Shown in pieces: positions 55,352-62,816 of a DNA stretch of 64,000 bases (position 1 is its first letter; each line of letters begins with the position of its first letter). The stretch is from Bacteroides fragilis (GTDB taxonomy: Bacteria > Bacteroidota > Bacteroidia > Bacteroidales > DTGW01): assembly GCA_945889005.1 (NCBI GenBank), contig CAMDBI010000018.1, positions 1 through 64,000 on the forward strand, written 5' to 3'. Under the pieces are notes generated by a model that did not search any database, had not been told where the DNA came from, and saw only the letters and a list, made by a program, of their open reading frames with translations. Both the position numbers and the translations under genes were made by a program.

Positions 55352-55531
55352 TTAATGATACGGCGTAGTGGGACGATATGCCGAACGGGGGTTTTTCTTA
55401 ATGAGTGAGATTTGTTCTTTTACAGCTTTAAAGAAACGAACACCTAAGCCGGTTTGTTTTTCGTTATACCAATCAATATTTTGTTGGAGATCGTTGTAGA
55501 CTTCGGCCGCATATATCAATTTAAAATTCAC
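55352..55531 (-). pseudogene. ParE/RelE-type toxin, truncated
   Basis: A GTG at 55531, one base after the antitoxin stop, opens a 59-codon frame. It has the ParE N-terminal half: FKLIYAAEVYNDLQQNIDWY, EKQTGLGVRFFKAV and ISLIKKNPRSAYR. It then ends after an unrelated PTTPYH. Normal members have 90-100 residues and continue with the R-Y-x-x-V-R/K-C-x-x-L-x-K-F-P segment carrying catalytic residues, which is missing. The truncation coincides with the edge of the GC-richer DUF6261 segment. The toxin is probably inactive. Confidence 0.72.
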
Positions 55532-55532
55532 A

Positions 55533-55778
55533 CTACAACCGTATTTTGCGTTCTATATCTTCCCAAGTCATAGTGCATTCAGGATGTTCATCCATACGTT
55601 TTAACCGTTGCCTTACAATTTGTTTATATTCTTCAGGAACCTCAATATCGGTGATACTCTTTTCTGTCCAAATCACTTCACCTAGTTGCTGTTTTTCTTT
55701 AGGCGATAATTGTTTTACGATACCAATTACCTGTTTAAAACTGAGCGGTACATTTAACTGGATATATTGTGCATTCAT
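55533..55778 (-). CDS. Addiction-module antitoxin-like protein
   Basis: This 81-residue protein has a short N-terminal beta/helix segment (QLNVPLSFKQVIGIVKQLSPKEKQQLGEVIW; the phrase LSPKEKQQL is typical) and a charged C-terminal tail. It resembles the antitoxins that precede ParE/RelE toxins in Bacteroidota. The gene lies directly upstream of the truncated toxin on the same strand. It may now be an orphan antitoxin. Confidence 0.75.
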   Translation of the reverse strand: MNAQYIQLNVPLSFKQVIGIVKQLSPKEKQQLGEVIWTEKSITDIEVPEEYKQIVRQRLKRMDEHPECTMTWEDIERKIRL

Positions 55779-55970
55779 GTTTTTTAATTTTGGACATTAG
55801 CAAAATTAAATCATTAAAAGTACGATTTAACATATTCAATCATAGAAATACAAAAAGCAGACATTCGATGGAAAACAATATCATAGCAAAAGCTAATGAA
55901 AATACAAAATCGAAGTGCAGTTGAAGATTTTAAAAACTAATAATTATTATTAATATTGCAAAAAAATGAT

Positions 55971-56834
55971 ATGCAAAACGCTAATAACGTAAATTATAAC
56001 TGGCAAAATAAACTATCGCTTTTTCTTGAGAAATCATGGATTAAAAACACAATAATAACTCTTATAATTTTCAATGCCATAACCCTTGGTTTGGAAACCA
56101 ATCCATTTGTTATGAGTAGTTGTGGAGAACTATTGCGAATTTTGGATATAAGCATCCTTACTGTATTTGTTATTGAAATAATATTAAGAATAATTGCTTT
56201 AGGTACTAAATTTTTTAAAGATCCATGGTGCATTTTTGATTTTATAGTAATATTTATATCTCTACTGCCAAATAGTGGTTCATTTTCTGTATTACGATCA
56301 CTTAGAGTTTTGCGCGTACTTAGAATTTTCACGCTTATTCCATCTATGAAAAGAGTTATTGGAGCATTGTTATCTGCTGTTCCCGGTCTTTTGTCTATTG
56401 GAATAGTACTACTTATAATTTATTATGTATTTGCAGTTATTGCAACAAAATTATTTGGACCAGCATATCCCGAATGGTTCGGGGATATTGGCAATTCATT
56501 TTACACATTGTTTCAAGTTATGACTCTCGAAAGTTGGTCAATGGGCATTTCGAGACCTGTAATGACTACCTTTCCATATGCTTGGATGTTTTTTGTGCCT
56601 TTTGTTTTAATTGCCACATTCACTATGCTCAACTTATTTATTGCAGTAATTGTTAATGCTATGCAGAGTTATTCAGACGATGAAAACAATAGAAAAAAAT
56701 TAGGTATTGAGTCTGAAAACACAAGCATTGATCGTGAAAAAGATTTGAGTTCTGAAATTAGAATGATTAGAAATGAAATAATTGAACTCAAACAAATTAT
56801 CTCGAAATCTATTAATAAAGACCCTGATCGGTAG
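55971..56834 (+). CDS. Voltage-gated sodium channel, NaChBac family
   Basis: This 287-residue, six-helix channel subunit starts at ATG 55971; a TTG five codons upstream is less likely. S4 carries arginines at every third position (residues 109, 112, 115 and 118, within LRSLRVLRVLR). The pore selectivity filter is TLESWSM (185-191), matching the TLESW of bacterial sodium channels. S6 (MLNLFIAVIVNAMQ) and a C-terminal acidic coiled coil (EIRMIRNEIIELKQII), typical of the tetramerising tail, follow. It would form a homotetrameric voltage-gated Na+ channel. It is a single-gene unit. Confidence 0.93.
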   Translation: MQNANNVNYNWQNKLSLFLEKSWIKNTIITLIIFNAITLGLETNPFVMSSCGELLRILDISILTVFVIEIILRIIALGTKFFKDPWCIFDFIVIFISLLPNSGSFSVLRSLRVLRVLRIFTLIPSMKRVIGALLSAVPGLLSIGIVLLIIYYVFAVIATKLFGPAYPEWFGDIGNSFYTLFQVMTLESWSMGISRPVMTTFPYAWMFFVPFVLIATFTMLNLFIAVIVNAMQSYSDDENNRKKLGIESENTSIDREKDLSSEIRMIRNEIIELKQIISKSINKDPDR

Positions 56835-56892
56835 AATTTAATTGAAGCACAGTTGGGTGGTTTAGCGAAAAATTTGAGTTTATTGCAATGCC

Positions 56893-57894
56893 CTAAAGAA
56901 TATGTTCAGATGGATACACCAAATTCCATTGTTTGCGAATGGTGTCCATTATTCGAACTACATCGAGACTTAGTTGGTGTGTAATAATACTATTTTCGGT
57001 GGTTTTATTTTTCAAATCGGCTATTACCTGTCCAATTTCGTAATGATATCCAGTTCCTTTTCTTTTAAACGAATATTTTTTCTTTTTCCCCGAATGAGTT
57101 CTGAGTACAAAATAGTCGGGCTGATAAAAAAGAGGGATCTCAATATATCCCTCTGTACCATAAATAGTAGCGTGTTGTTTTGCTTGTGTTTTAAGCGAAC
57201 TGGTCAGAACAGCCAGTTGACCTTCTGAATATTTGAGTATTATAGCATTTTGTTCGTCGACACCTGTTTTGCCAAAGTATGCTTCTCCGGCTATGCTTTT
57301 GGGATATTGGTTCATTATTAATTGTGAAAGATAAATGCAATAAATACCCAAATCGAGCAAAGCGCCACCCGCCAATTCGCGGTTAAACCAACGCTCATTG
57401 TCTGTGGTTTGAGACAAAAAACAAAACTGAATATCTATTAAACGAACTTTTCCAATTTTACCGTCTTTGATTAATTCTAACATCTTTTGAGTGGCTGGGA
57501 AAAAAGCTGTCCACATGGCTTCCATAAGGAATAAATTTTTTTCCTTAGCCAAATTGTTCATTTCTTTAACCTCGTACTCGTTTAAGCCCATTGATTTTTC
57601 GCAAAGTACATGTTTCCTGTTAATTAACGAAGCCAAAACATCTCTTTTATGTAAATTGTGGGGAGTAGCAACGTAAACAATATCTAGCTCTTTGCAAGCT
57701 GCAAATTCTTCTAGAGAAGTAAAAACATTTTTAATTTTATATTCTTTGGCAAATTTCTCGCCTTTTTCGAGCGATCGAGAAAGGACAGCGGTAATCTCTC
57801 CTTCTTTCTTGAATAATTTGAGCGTATCTGCCATTTTGTGAGCAATATTGCCGGTTCCGGTAATACCCCAACGTATATTTGCTTTCATTGACAT
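56893..57894 (-). CDS. Gfo/Idh/MocA family oxidoreductase
   Basis: This 333-residue NAD(P)-dependent oxidoreductase has a Rossmann loop (GITGTGNIAHKMADTL, about 10-25) and a catalytic-lysine segment ATPHNLHKRDV followed by CEKSMGLNEYE, a variant of the usual EKP motif. The C-terminal domain is the MocA type. The layout is closest to the dihydrodiol dehydrogenase-like branch. The substrate, probably a sugar or polyol, cannot be named. It stands alone. Confidence 0.88.
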   Translation of the reverse strand: MSMKANIRWGITGTGNIAHKMADTLKLFKKEGEITAVLSRSLEKGEKFAKEYKIKNVFTSLEEFAACKELDIVYVATPHNLHKRDVLASLINRKHVLCEKSMGLNEYEVKEMNNLAKEKNLFLMEAMWTAFFPATQKMLELIKDGKIGKVRLIDIQFCFLSQTTDNERWFNRELAGGALLDLGIYCIYLSQLIMNQYPKSIAGEAYFGKTGVDEQNAIILKYSEGQLAVLTSSLKTQAKQHATIYGTEGYIEIPLFYQPDYFVLRTHSGKKKKYSFKRKGTGYHYEIGQVIADLKNKTTENSIITHQLSLDVVRIMDTIRKQWNLVYPSEHIL

Positions 57895-57980
57895 TACTTG
57901 TAAAATTTTGCTTGTAAACTTAATGGATTTAGTTTTTTATTCAATGTGATTTTTAATAAATTATTATTCTTTAACTTTAT

Positions 57981-57988
57981 TATTTTTG
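57981..57988 (+). promoter_or_regulatory. -7 box upstream of the FKBP pair
   Basis: TATTTTTG fits TAnnTTTG and lies 55 bases ahead of the ATG at 58044. A matching -33 element is not obvious. Confidence 0.4.
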
Positions 57989-58043
57989 TCAATCCAAGAA
58001 AAATCCATTAGGTTTGCACTTCAAATTTAAAAAATTGACTAAA

Positions 58044-58736
58044 ATGAAGTTATTATATTCAGTTTTAATGCTCTGCGTGTTTGCCGCAGGTTCGATATTT
58101 GCAAAGCCGAAAGAAAAAAATACTGAAGTAATGACCGCTTTAGATTCACTTTCGTATTCAATGGGAGTACTTATAGGGCAAAGCATTAAAGGAGCCGGCG
58201 TTTCAGAAATTAATGCCAAAGAATTTTCGAAAGCGATGCTCGATGTTTTAAAAGGTAATACTCCGCTTATTTCGCTCGAAAATGCCAATAAATTTGTTGA
58301 GCAATTTTTGCAAAAAGCTGCAATGGCAAAGAAGTTAGAGGGTGCAAAAAAAGGAAAAGACTTTTTGGAAGAAAATAAAAAGAAACCAGGAGTAGTTGTA
58401 CTTCCTAGCGGTTTGCAATATAAAATATTAAAAGACACCGTAGGAGAAAAACCAAGCGAAAAAGACAAAGTTACTGTTCATTATCATGGAACATTGATTG
58501 ATGGCACTGTATTTGACAGTTCGGTTCAAAGAGGTGAGCCAATTCAATTTCCTGTAAATGGCGTAATAAAAGGTTGGGTTGAGGCACTTCAATTAATGTC
58601 GCCCGGCTCGAAATGGATTTTATATATTCCTTCGGAACTTGGTTATGGCGAACAAGACATGCAATCGATTCCGGCAAATAGTGTGCTTATTTTTGAAGTT
58701 GAGCTACTTTCTCTCGAAAAATCTATTAATCAGTAA
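58044..58736 (+). CDS. FKBP-type peptidyl-prolyl isomerase, exported (Mip-like)
   Basis: This 230-residue protein starts at ATG 58044, giving a signal peptide (MKLLYSVLMLCVFAAGSIFA). The helical N-terminal dimerisation domain (about 28-115) and a C-terminal FKBP domain follow, with VTVHYHGTLIDGTVFDSS, NGVIKGWVEALQLM and IPSELGYG. It catalyses proline isomerisation in the periplasm. It is the first of two tandem paralogues 19 bases apart. Confidence 0.94.
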   Translation: MKLLYSVLMLCVFAAGSIFAKPKEKNTEVMTALDSLSYSMGVLIGQSIKGAGVSEINAKEFSKAMLDVLKGNTPLISLENANKFVEQFLQKAAMAKKLEGAKKGKDFLEENKKKPGVVVLPSGLQYKILKDTVGEKPSEKDKVTVHYHGTLIDGTVFDSSVQRGEPIQFPVNGVIKGWVEALQLMSPGSKWILYIPSELGYGEQDMQSIPANSVLIFEVELLSLEKSINQ

Positions 58737-58755
58737 TTAATTAATATAAATAAAA

Positions 58756-59436
58756 ATGAAAATACAAAAGTTTATTTTTGCTGCGCTTGCAATCGGTGTA
58801 GCATTCTCGTCGTGCAAGACAAGCGGTAGCAAATCTCTTAAAACAGAAATAGATACTGTTAGTTATTATTTAGGAATAGCTATTGGCAAACAAATGCAGC
58901 CATCGGGTATTAGCGGAGTCAACTATGAACTTTTTGCTAAAGGTTTTGAAGAAGCCATTACTCAAAATAAAGACCTAAAACTTACCGACGAACAAGTAGG
59001 TATGTACCTTCAAACTTATTTTCAAGATCTTCAAATGAAAGAGTCTGAAAAAAATGCAGAAGAAGGCAAAAAATATATGGAAGAAAACAAAAAGAAGCCG
59101 GGAGTTCAAACAACTCCAAGTGGTTTGCAGTACGAAGTAATTAAACAAGGAACCGGAGCAAAACCAGTTGCCGAAAGTGAAGTTACTGTTCATTACACAG
59201 GAACAACAATCGATGGTAATATTTTCGATAGCTCTATCGAAAGAGGTCAGCCAGCAACTTTTAAGCTTAACGAGGTTATTCCCGGATGGACAGAAGGAAT
59301 TCAGTTGATGTCGGTTGGTTCTAAATTTAAGCTGTACATTCCATCGGAATTGGCTTATGGTGCTAATCCTCAAAGTCCTAAAATTAAACCCAATTCAGTT
59401 TTGATTTTTGATGTTGAATTACTTGAAGTAAAATAA
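58756..59436 (+). CDS. FKBP-type peptidyl-prolyl isomerase, lipoprotein
   Basis: This 226-residue paralogue of the preceding gene has a lipoprotein signal (FAALAIGVAFSSC) that anchors it to a membrane, the same dimerisation helices and a complete FKBP domain (VTVHYTGTTIDGNIFDSS, IPSELAYGANPQSPK). The two probably serve soluble and membrane-tethered folding. A strong terminator follows. Confidence 0.94.
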   Translation: MKIQKFIFAALAIGVAFSSCKTSGSKSLKTEIDTVSYYLGIAIGKQMQPSGISGVNYELFAKGFEEAITQNKDLKLTDEQVGMYLQTYFQDLQMKESEKNAEEGKKYMEENKKKPGVQTTPSGLQYEVIKQGTGAKPVAESEVTVHYTGTTIDGNIFDSSIERGQPATFKLNEVIPGWTEGIQLMSVGSKFKLYIPSELAYGANPQSPKIKPNSVLIFDVELLEVK

Positions 59437-59452
59437 TTATTTTTATATTTTT

Positions 59453-59485
59453 CAAAAAATCCCCTTTAAATGAGGGGATTTTTTG
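59453..59485 (+). terminator. Rho-independent terminator after the FKBP genes
   Basis: CAAAAAATCCCC pairs perfectly with GGGGATTTTTTG (12 bp) around a 9-base loop. The T-rich arm serves as the U-tract. Confidence 0.9.
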
Positions 59486-59567
59486 TTTATATAGTTCTTT
59501 AAAAAGATTTTAATTTTTTTAATTTTTGTTTTTTAAATTTGCCGCCTGAAAAAAAACTAAAAATAAT

Positions 59568-60785
59568 ATGATGGACACAAATTTTATATCGATTGAAAAG
59601 TATATTGAAAATATACTGATGAATTGGGGGGTACATACTCAAATAGCATATTTGCTTAATATTGTAATTTTGCTTGGTATTATAGTTTTATTGGCAGTTA
59701 TTGCCAATTTTATTGTAAAGAAAATAATTGTTAAAATCATTAAACAATGGGTCGATAAGAGCGAAAACGATTGGGACGATATAATATATGAAAAAGGAGT
59801 GTTCAATAAGCTATCGCATCTCGCTCCGGCATTGGTTATTATGTATCTGTCGCCATTGGTTTTGCACGAATATGAAAGTTGGATAAAAGCTATTGAGAAA
59901 GCCTGTAGTATCTATATGATTATATCTATTCAAATGGTGTTAATCGCCTTTATTAATGCTTTGCACGAGATATTTCACAAATTGCCAATTTCTAAAGGAC
60001 GTTCGATAAAAGGCTATGTGCAAGTAGTAAAAATATTGGTGTATTTCATTTTCGCAATGCTTATTGTCTCGGCTCTTTTCAATACCAACCTTTCAAGTTT
60101 GTTTGCCGGATTGGGTGCCATGACTGCGGTTCTTTTATTTGTTTTCAAAGATGCAATTTTGGGACTTATTGCCGGTATACAAATTTCGGCAAACGATATT
60201 CTGAAAATTGGAGATTACATCGAGATGCCCTCCAAAGGTGCCGATGGCGTTGTTATCGACATTTCTTTAAACACAGTTAAAGTTTTGAATAGCAATAAAA
60301 CCATAACTCCTATACCTACCTATTCGTTTGTAAACGAATCGTTTCAGAACTGGCGTGGGCTTGAGCTTACAGATGGACGAAGAATAAAAAGGACTATAAA
60401 TATCGATATTCGTAGTATATGTTTTTGTCCCCAACCCATTATAGAAAAATGGTCAAAGCATTCATTAACTGAAACCTCGATAAACGAGCAAACAGACATT
60501 TCGACACTAACCAATATGCAACTTTTTAGAGTATATGCCGAAGCTTACCTTAAAAACCACAATGGAATACTGAAAAAAGAGGGCTATACTTTTTTAGTGC
60601 GTGAATTGCAGCCCGATGCCAATGGTTTGCCAATCGAAATATTTGTATATACAGTTGAAAAGGTTTTGGCAAGTCACGAGAAAATTCAAGCAGAGGTATT
60701 TGACCACCTATTTGCTGTTATTCCAGAGTTTGGATTGCGTATATTCCAGAACTATACTAATGATCAGTATGGTTGGAATAAATAA
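59568..60785 (+). CDS. Mechanosensitive ion channel, MscS family
   Basis: This 405-residue protein has about five transmembrane helices, more than the three of E. coli MscS, and resembles the YbdG/YnaI group. The pore-lining helix is LSSLFAGLGAMTAVLLFVFKDAILGLIAGIQI (key Gly/Ala face visible as GLGAMTAVLLF). The beta domain (GDYIEMPSKGADGVVIDISL) and cytoplasmic vestibule follow. It opens under membrane tension to release solutes. A TAAATTTG box at 59534-59541 may be its -7 element. Confidence 0.92.
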   Translation: MMDTNFISIEKYIENILMNWGVHTQIAYLLNIVILLGIIVLLAVIANFIVKKIIVKIIKQWVDKSENDWDDIIYEKGVFNKLSHLAPALVIMYLSPLVLHEYESWIKAIEKACSIYMIISIQMVLIAFINALHEIFHKLPISKGRSIKGYVQVVKILVYFIFAMLIVSALFNTNLSSLFAGLGAMTAVLLFVFKDAILGLIAGIQISANDILKIGDYIEMPSKGADGVVIDISLNTVKVLNSNKTITPIPTYSFVNESFQNWRGLELTDGRRIKRTINIDIRSICFCPQPIIEKWSKHSLTETSINEQTDISTLTNMQLFRVYAEAYLKNHNGILKKEGYTFLVRELQPDANGLPIEIFVYTVEKVLASHEKIQAEVFDHLFAVIPEFGLRIFQNYTNDQYGWNK

Positions 60786-60796
60786 GTTCTAAATAA

Positions 60797-60828
60797 TTTG
60801 CATATTTAAAAATAAAAAAATATATTTG
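60797..60828 (+). promoter_or_regulatory. Consensus Bacteroidota promoter upstream of the EamA leader
   Basis: TTTG at 60797-60800, a 20-base spacer and TATATTTG at 60821-60828 match the -33/-7 consensus perfectly. Transcription would begin near 60835, giving a leader of about 220 bases before the transporter ATG at 61058. Confidence 0.75.
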
Positions 60829-60834
60829 TTGTCT

Positions 60835-61022
60835 CATTGAATAAACTATGACTCATTGCACCATGCATATTTCAATTACAAGGTGGCTTTCTGCAACAAA
60901 GAAGACAAGCAGAGAGGCAAAGGGAATTGTATGCAGGTTGCTCATTATAAAGCAAATTTAAACAGCATTTGAATATTTAATATTCTCCCGAAGCCTCTCA
61001 GATACCCTGAGGGGCTTTTTTA
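60835..61022 (+). promoter_or_regulatory. Structured 5' leader with terminator/antiterminator (candidate riboswitch or attenuator)
   Basis: Four pairings can be drawn. A closing stem joins 60859-60869 (ACC, one bulged A, TGCATA) to 60930-60938 (TATGCAGGT). A hairpin joins CTTTCTGC (60887-60894) to GCAGAGAG (60909-60916). A terminator joins GCCTCTCAG (60993-61001) to CTGAGGGGC (61007-61015), followed by T residues. GAGAGGC at 60912-60918 is exactly complementary to GCCTCTC in the terminator, so the hairpin and the antiterminator exclude each other. That is the design of transcription attenuation. An odd-centred palindrome GAATATTtAATATTC (60971-60985) lies between. No known riboswitch class was recognised. 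Confidence 0.65.
60991..61022 (+). terminator. Intrinsic terminator inside the EamA leader
   Basis: A 9-bp stem (GCCTCTCAG / CTGAGGGGC, with one G-T pair) and a 5-base loop are followed by TTTTTTATTTT. It precedes the transporter start by 36 bases, so readthrough must be controlled for expression from the upstream promoter. Confidence 0.85.
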
Positions 61023-61057
61023 TTTTCACTTTTCTCAAACAATTAATTCATAGAGCC

Positions 61058-61981
61058 ATGAACAATCAACAAATCAAAACCAACATTCTTATTCCCGGAG
61101 CTATTGCTTTGGGAGGGGTCGTTTTGTTTTCGTCCAAATCGGTATTTGCCAAAATGGCTTATGCTTACAAAGCCGATCCACTTACAGTACTGTACTTTCG
61201 TATGTTATTTGCATTGCCCCTGGCTTTAATTATCGGTTATTACTTCGAAAAACGCAGAGAATGGCAGGGAATCAATACAAGGGATGTTGTTCTAACTGCA
61301 TTGATTAGTGTTTTGGGATATTATGTGTCGGCATTGTTCAATTTCTTTGGTCTTTTGTATGTCGAAGCAAGTATTGAACGGCTTATTTTATTTCTTTATC
61401 CAACAATGGTTATTGTGCTTTCGGCTGTATTTGCCAACAAGAAAATATCTTTTTACCAGGTATTGGCTATTAGCGTGTCGTATGCAGGTTTGTTTATTGC
61501 ATTTGCCGACAAGTTGATGATCGACAATAGTACCAAGTTTTGGTATGGTGCATTTCTAATACTAATGAGTTCTTTTACGTATGCTATATTTCTTACAATA
61601 GCCGATGGGCTTATTAGTCGTATGGGATCTGTGCGTTTTACAACCATAGCAATAGTATCGATGAGTGTATGTATTATTTTACATGTGATTATAGTAGGAA
61701 AAGCTCAGGTAAGTGGTTTTGATCAACACGTGTATTGGTATTGTCTAATAATGGGTGTTTTTTCGACTGTTATACCTGTGTATATGTTCAATGCAGCCAT
61801 CGAAAAATTGGGTTCTTCAAATATTGCAATTGTGAGTTGCTTAGGACCTATCTGTACACTTGCTTTCTCGGCTGCTTTGCTGAGCGAAAGTGTAAGTGTA
61901 TATCAGTTAATAGGCACTGTAGTGGTTATCGGTGGAATTCTAATTATTTATTTAAAAAAGAGAAATCATGCAAATACTTGA
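61058..61981 (+). CDS. EamA-family (DMT superfamily) transporter
   Basis: This 307-residue protein has ten transmembrane helices in two EamA repeats (about 12-145 and 160-302). These families export amino acids, nucleotides or other metabolites, or import sugars; the substrate cannot be read here. The upstream leader suggests that its expression responds to a small molecule or to translation of a leader. A small frame overlaps its last 14 bases. Confidence 0.9.
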   Translation: MNNQQIKTNILIPGAIALGGVVLFSSKSVFAKMAYAYKADPLTVLYFRMLFALPLALIIGYYFEKRREWQGINTRDVVLTALISVLGYYVSALFNFFGLLYVEASIERLILFLYPTMVIVLSAVFANKKISFYQVLAISVSYAGLFIAFADKLMIDNSTKFWYGAFLILMSSFTYAIFLTIADGLISRMGSVRFTTIAIVSMSVCIILHVIIVGKAQVSGFDQHVYWYCLIMGVFSTVIPVYMFNAAIEKLGSSNIAIVSCLGPICTLAFSAALLSESVSVYQLIGTVVVIGGILIIYLKKRNHANT

Positions 61982-62096
61982 AATAAAAGTCGATCCTGAT
62001 GAATGGTGGGCTGTTTTCAAAAAGATTTTTTGGTCTGAAGAATTGTGCCATAATGATACTAACGAAGGTACAGACAAGGAAACAGACATCGGATAG
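61968..62096 (+). CDS. Small hypothetical protein overlapping the transporter gene
   Basis: A 42-codon frame starts at ATG 61968 inside the 3' end of the EamA gene and ends at TAG 62096. The product is acidic, with MQILEIKVDPDEWWAVFKK and a Thr/Asp/Glu-rich tail. The overlap of 14 bases would allow translational coupling. The amphipathic opening looks protein-like, but no homology is recognised. Confidence 0.4.
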   Translation: MQILEIKVDPDEWWAVFKKIFWSEELCHNDTNEGTDKETDIG

Positions 62097-62175
62097 TATA
62101 AATACCATCTGACAAATAGTATATATACTTCAAAGATCTCGTATTTTCACTTAGTTGAACAATTTTGATGTGAAG

Positions 62176-62183
62176 TATTTTTG
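62176..62183 (+). promoter_or_regulatory. -7 box before the 81-residue ORF
   Basis: TATTTTTG matches TAnnTTTG, with TTG at 62155-62157 about 18 bases upstream. It would place the transcript start 20 bases before the ATG at 62210. Confidence 0.45.
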
Positions 62184-62209
62184 TAATGTAGAAACAAAAT
62201 ACAAGAATA

Positions 62210-62455
62210 ATGAAAACAAAATGCATAACCGGAATTGATGAAGTGATCATGCAGGGTATGTTTTTTTGCCCTTATGGTAAAGATTCTAGAAATTGTTTCT
62301 TTGGTTGGTTACACAAAAAAACTAGTAGCGAAAAGGTTGCTTGGTTCAAAAGCCTTTCGGTGCGCGATAAGCAAGATTTAATGTATTGCCATATGAAATG
62401 CCCATCGAAGGTAAGTGTCAATTATCAGAAAGTAAAGTACTTTCAGAACAATTAA
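62210..62455 (+). CDS. Small Cys-rich hypothetical protein
   Basis: This 81-residue protein has five cysteines (FFCPYGKDSRNCFFGW and YCHMKCPSK contain four of them) and many lysines. The spacing C-x8-C and C-x3-C could bind a metal, but this is speculation. A promoter box lies just upstream, supporting expression. I do not recognise the family. No signal peptide is evident. Confidence 0.6.
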   Translation: MKTKCITGIDEVIMQGMFFCPYGKDSRNCFFGWLHKKTSSEKVAWFKSLSVRDKQDLMYCHMKCPSKVSVNYQKVKYFQNN

Positions 62456-62816
62456 TAATAGTTAAAACAAAAAAGGAAGCTCGATACAAAAGTTTTAGAG
62501 CTACTTTTTTCAAACGATATTTTTTTAAATTTTCTCATAGGTTAGTTAGGTTTTATAGGTTAGTTAGTAATTTGAATTAAGCCCCGAGACATCGGGGCTT
62601 AATTCGTTTATACAGGATAATGCCAATATTGCAGCATTCGAAAATAGTATTTCTACTATGTTTTTGTAGTAAAATCCGAAACCAAAAACTTTTTTTTGCC
62701 ACTAACTTCGATTTTGAAATCTCATACCCTAATAGTTTTTTTACATAGTGTTTTGTGTTGTTGTTCAGTTGAATGCATTTGGGTTTGTAGCTGTATGGAA
62801 GTGGGGCGTAAATAAT
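62456..62816. other. Intergenic region with repeats and a palindrome
   Basis: The region contains a 13-base direct repeat ATAGGTTAGTTAG (62537-62549 and 62555-62567) and the strong palindrome at 62574-62605. No convincing gene is present. A GTG at 62748 would extend the following regulator upstream with an atypical hydrophobic N-terminus. Confidence 0.6.
62574..62605. repeat. Perfect 14-bp inverted repeat
   Basis: GAATTAAGCCCCGA and TCGGGGCTTAATTC flank the tetraloop GACA. The hairpin is very stable but has no T-run on either side. It may be a weak terminator for the upstream small gene or a dispersed palindrome. Confidence 0.75.

Noticed and set aside
60859-60938. Resemblance of AGAGAGGCAAAGGGAATTG to the SAM-I riboswitch core
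   Set aside because: The P1 stem, the GGCA-ACC segment and the kink-turn of SAM-I are not found, and the stem layout differs.
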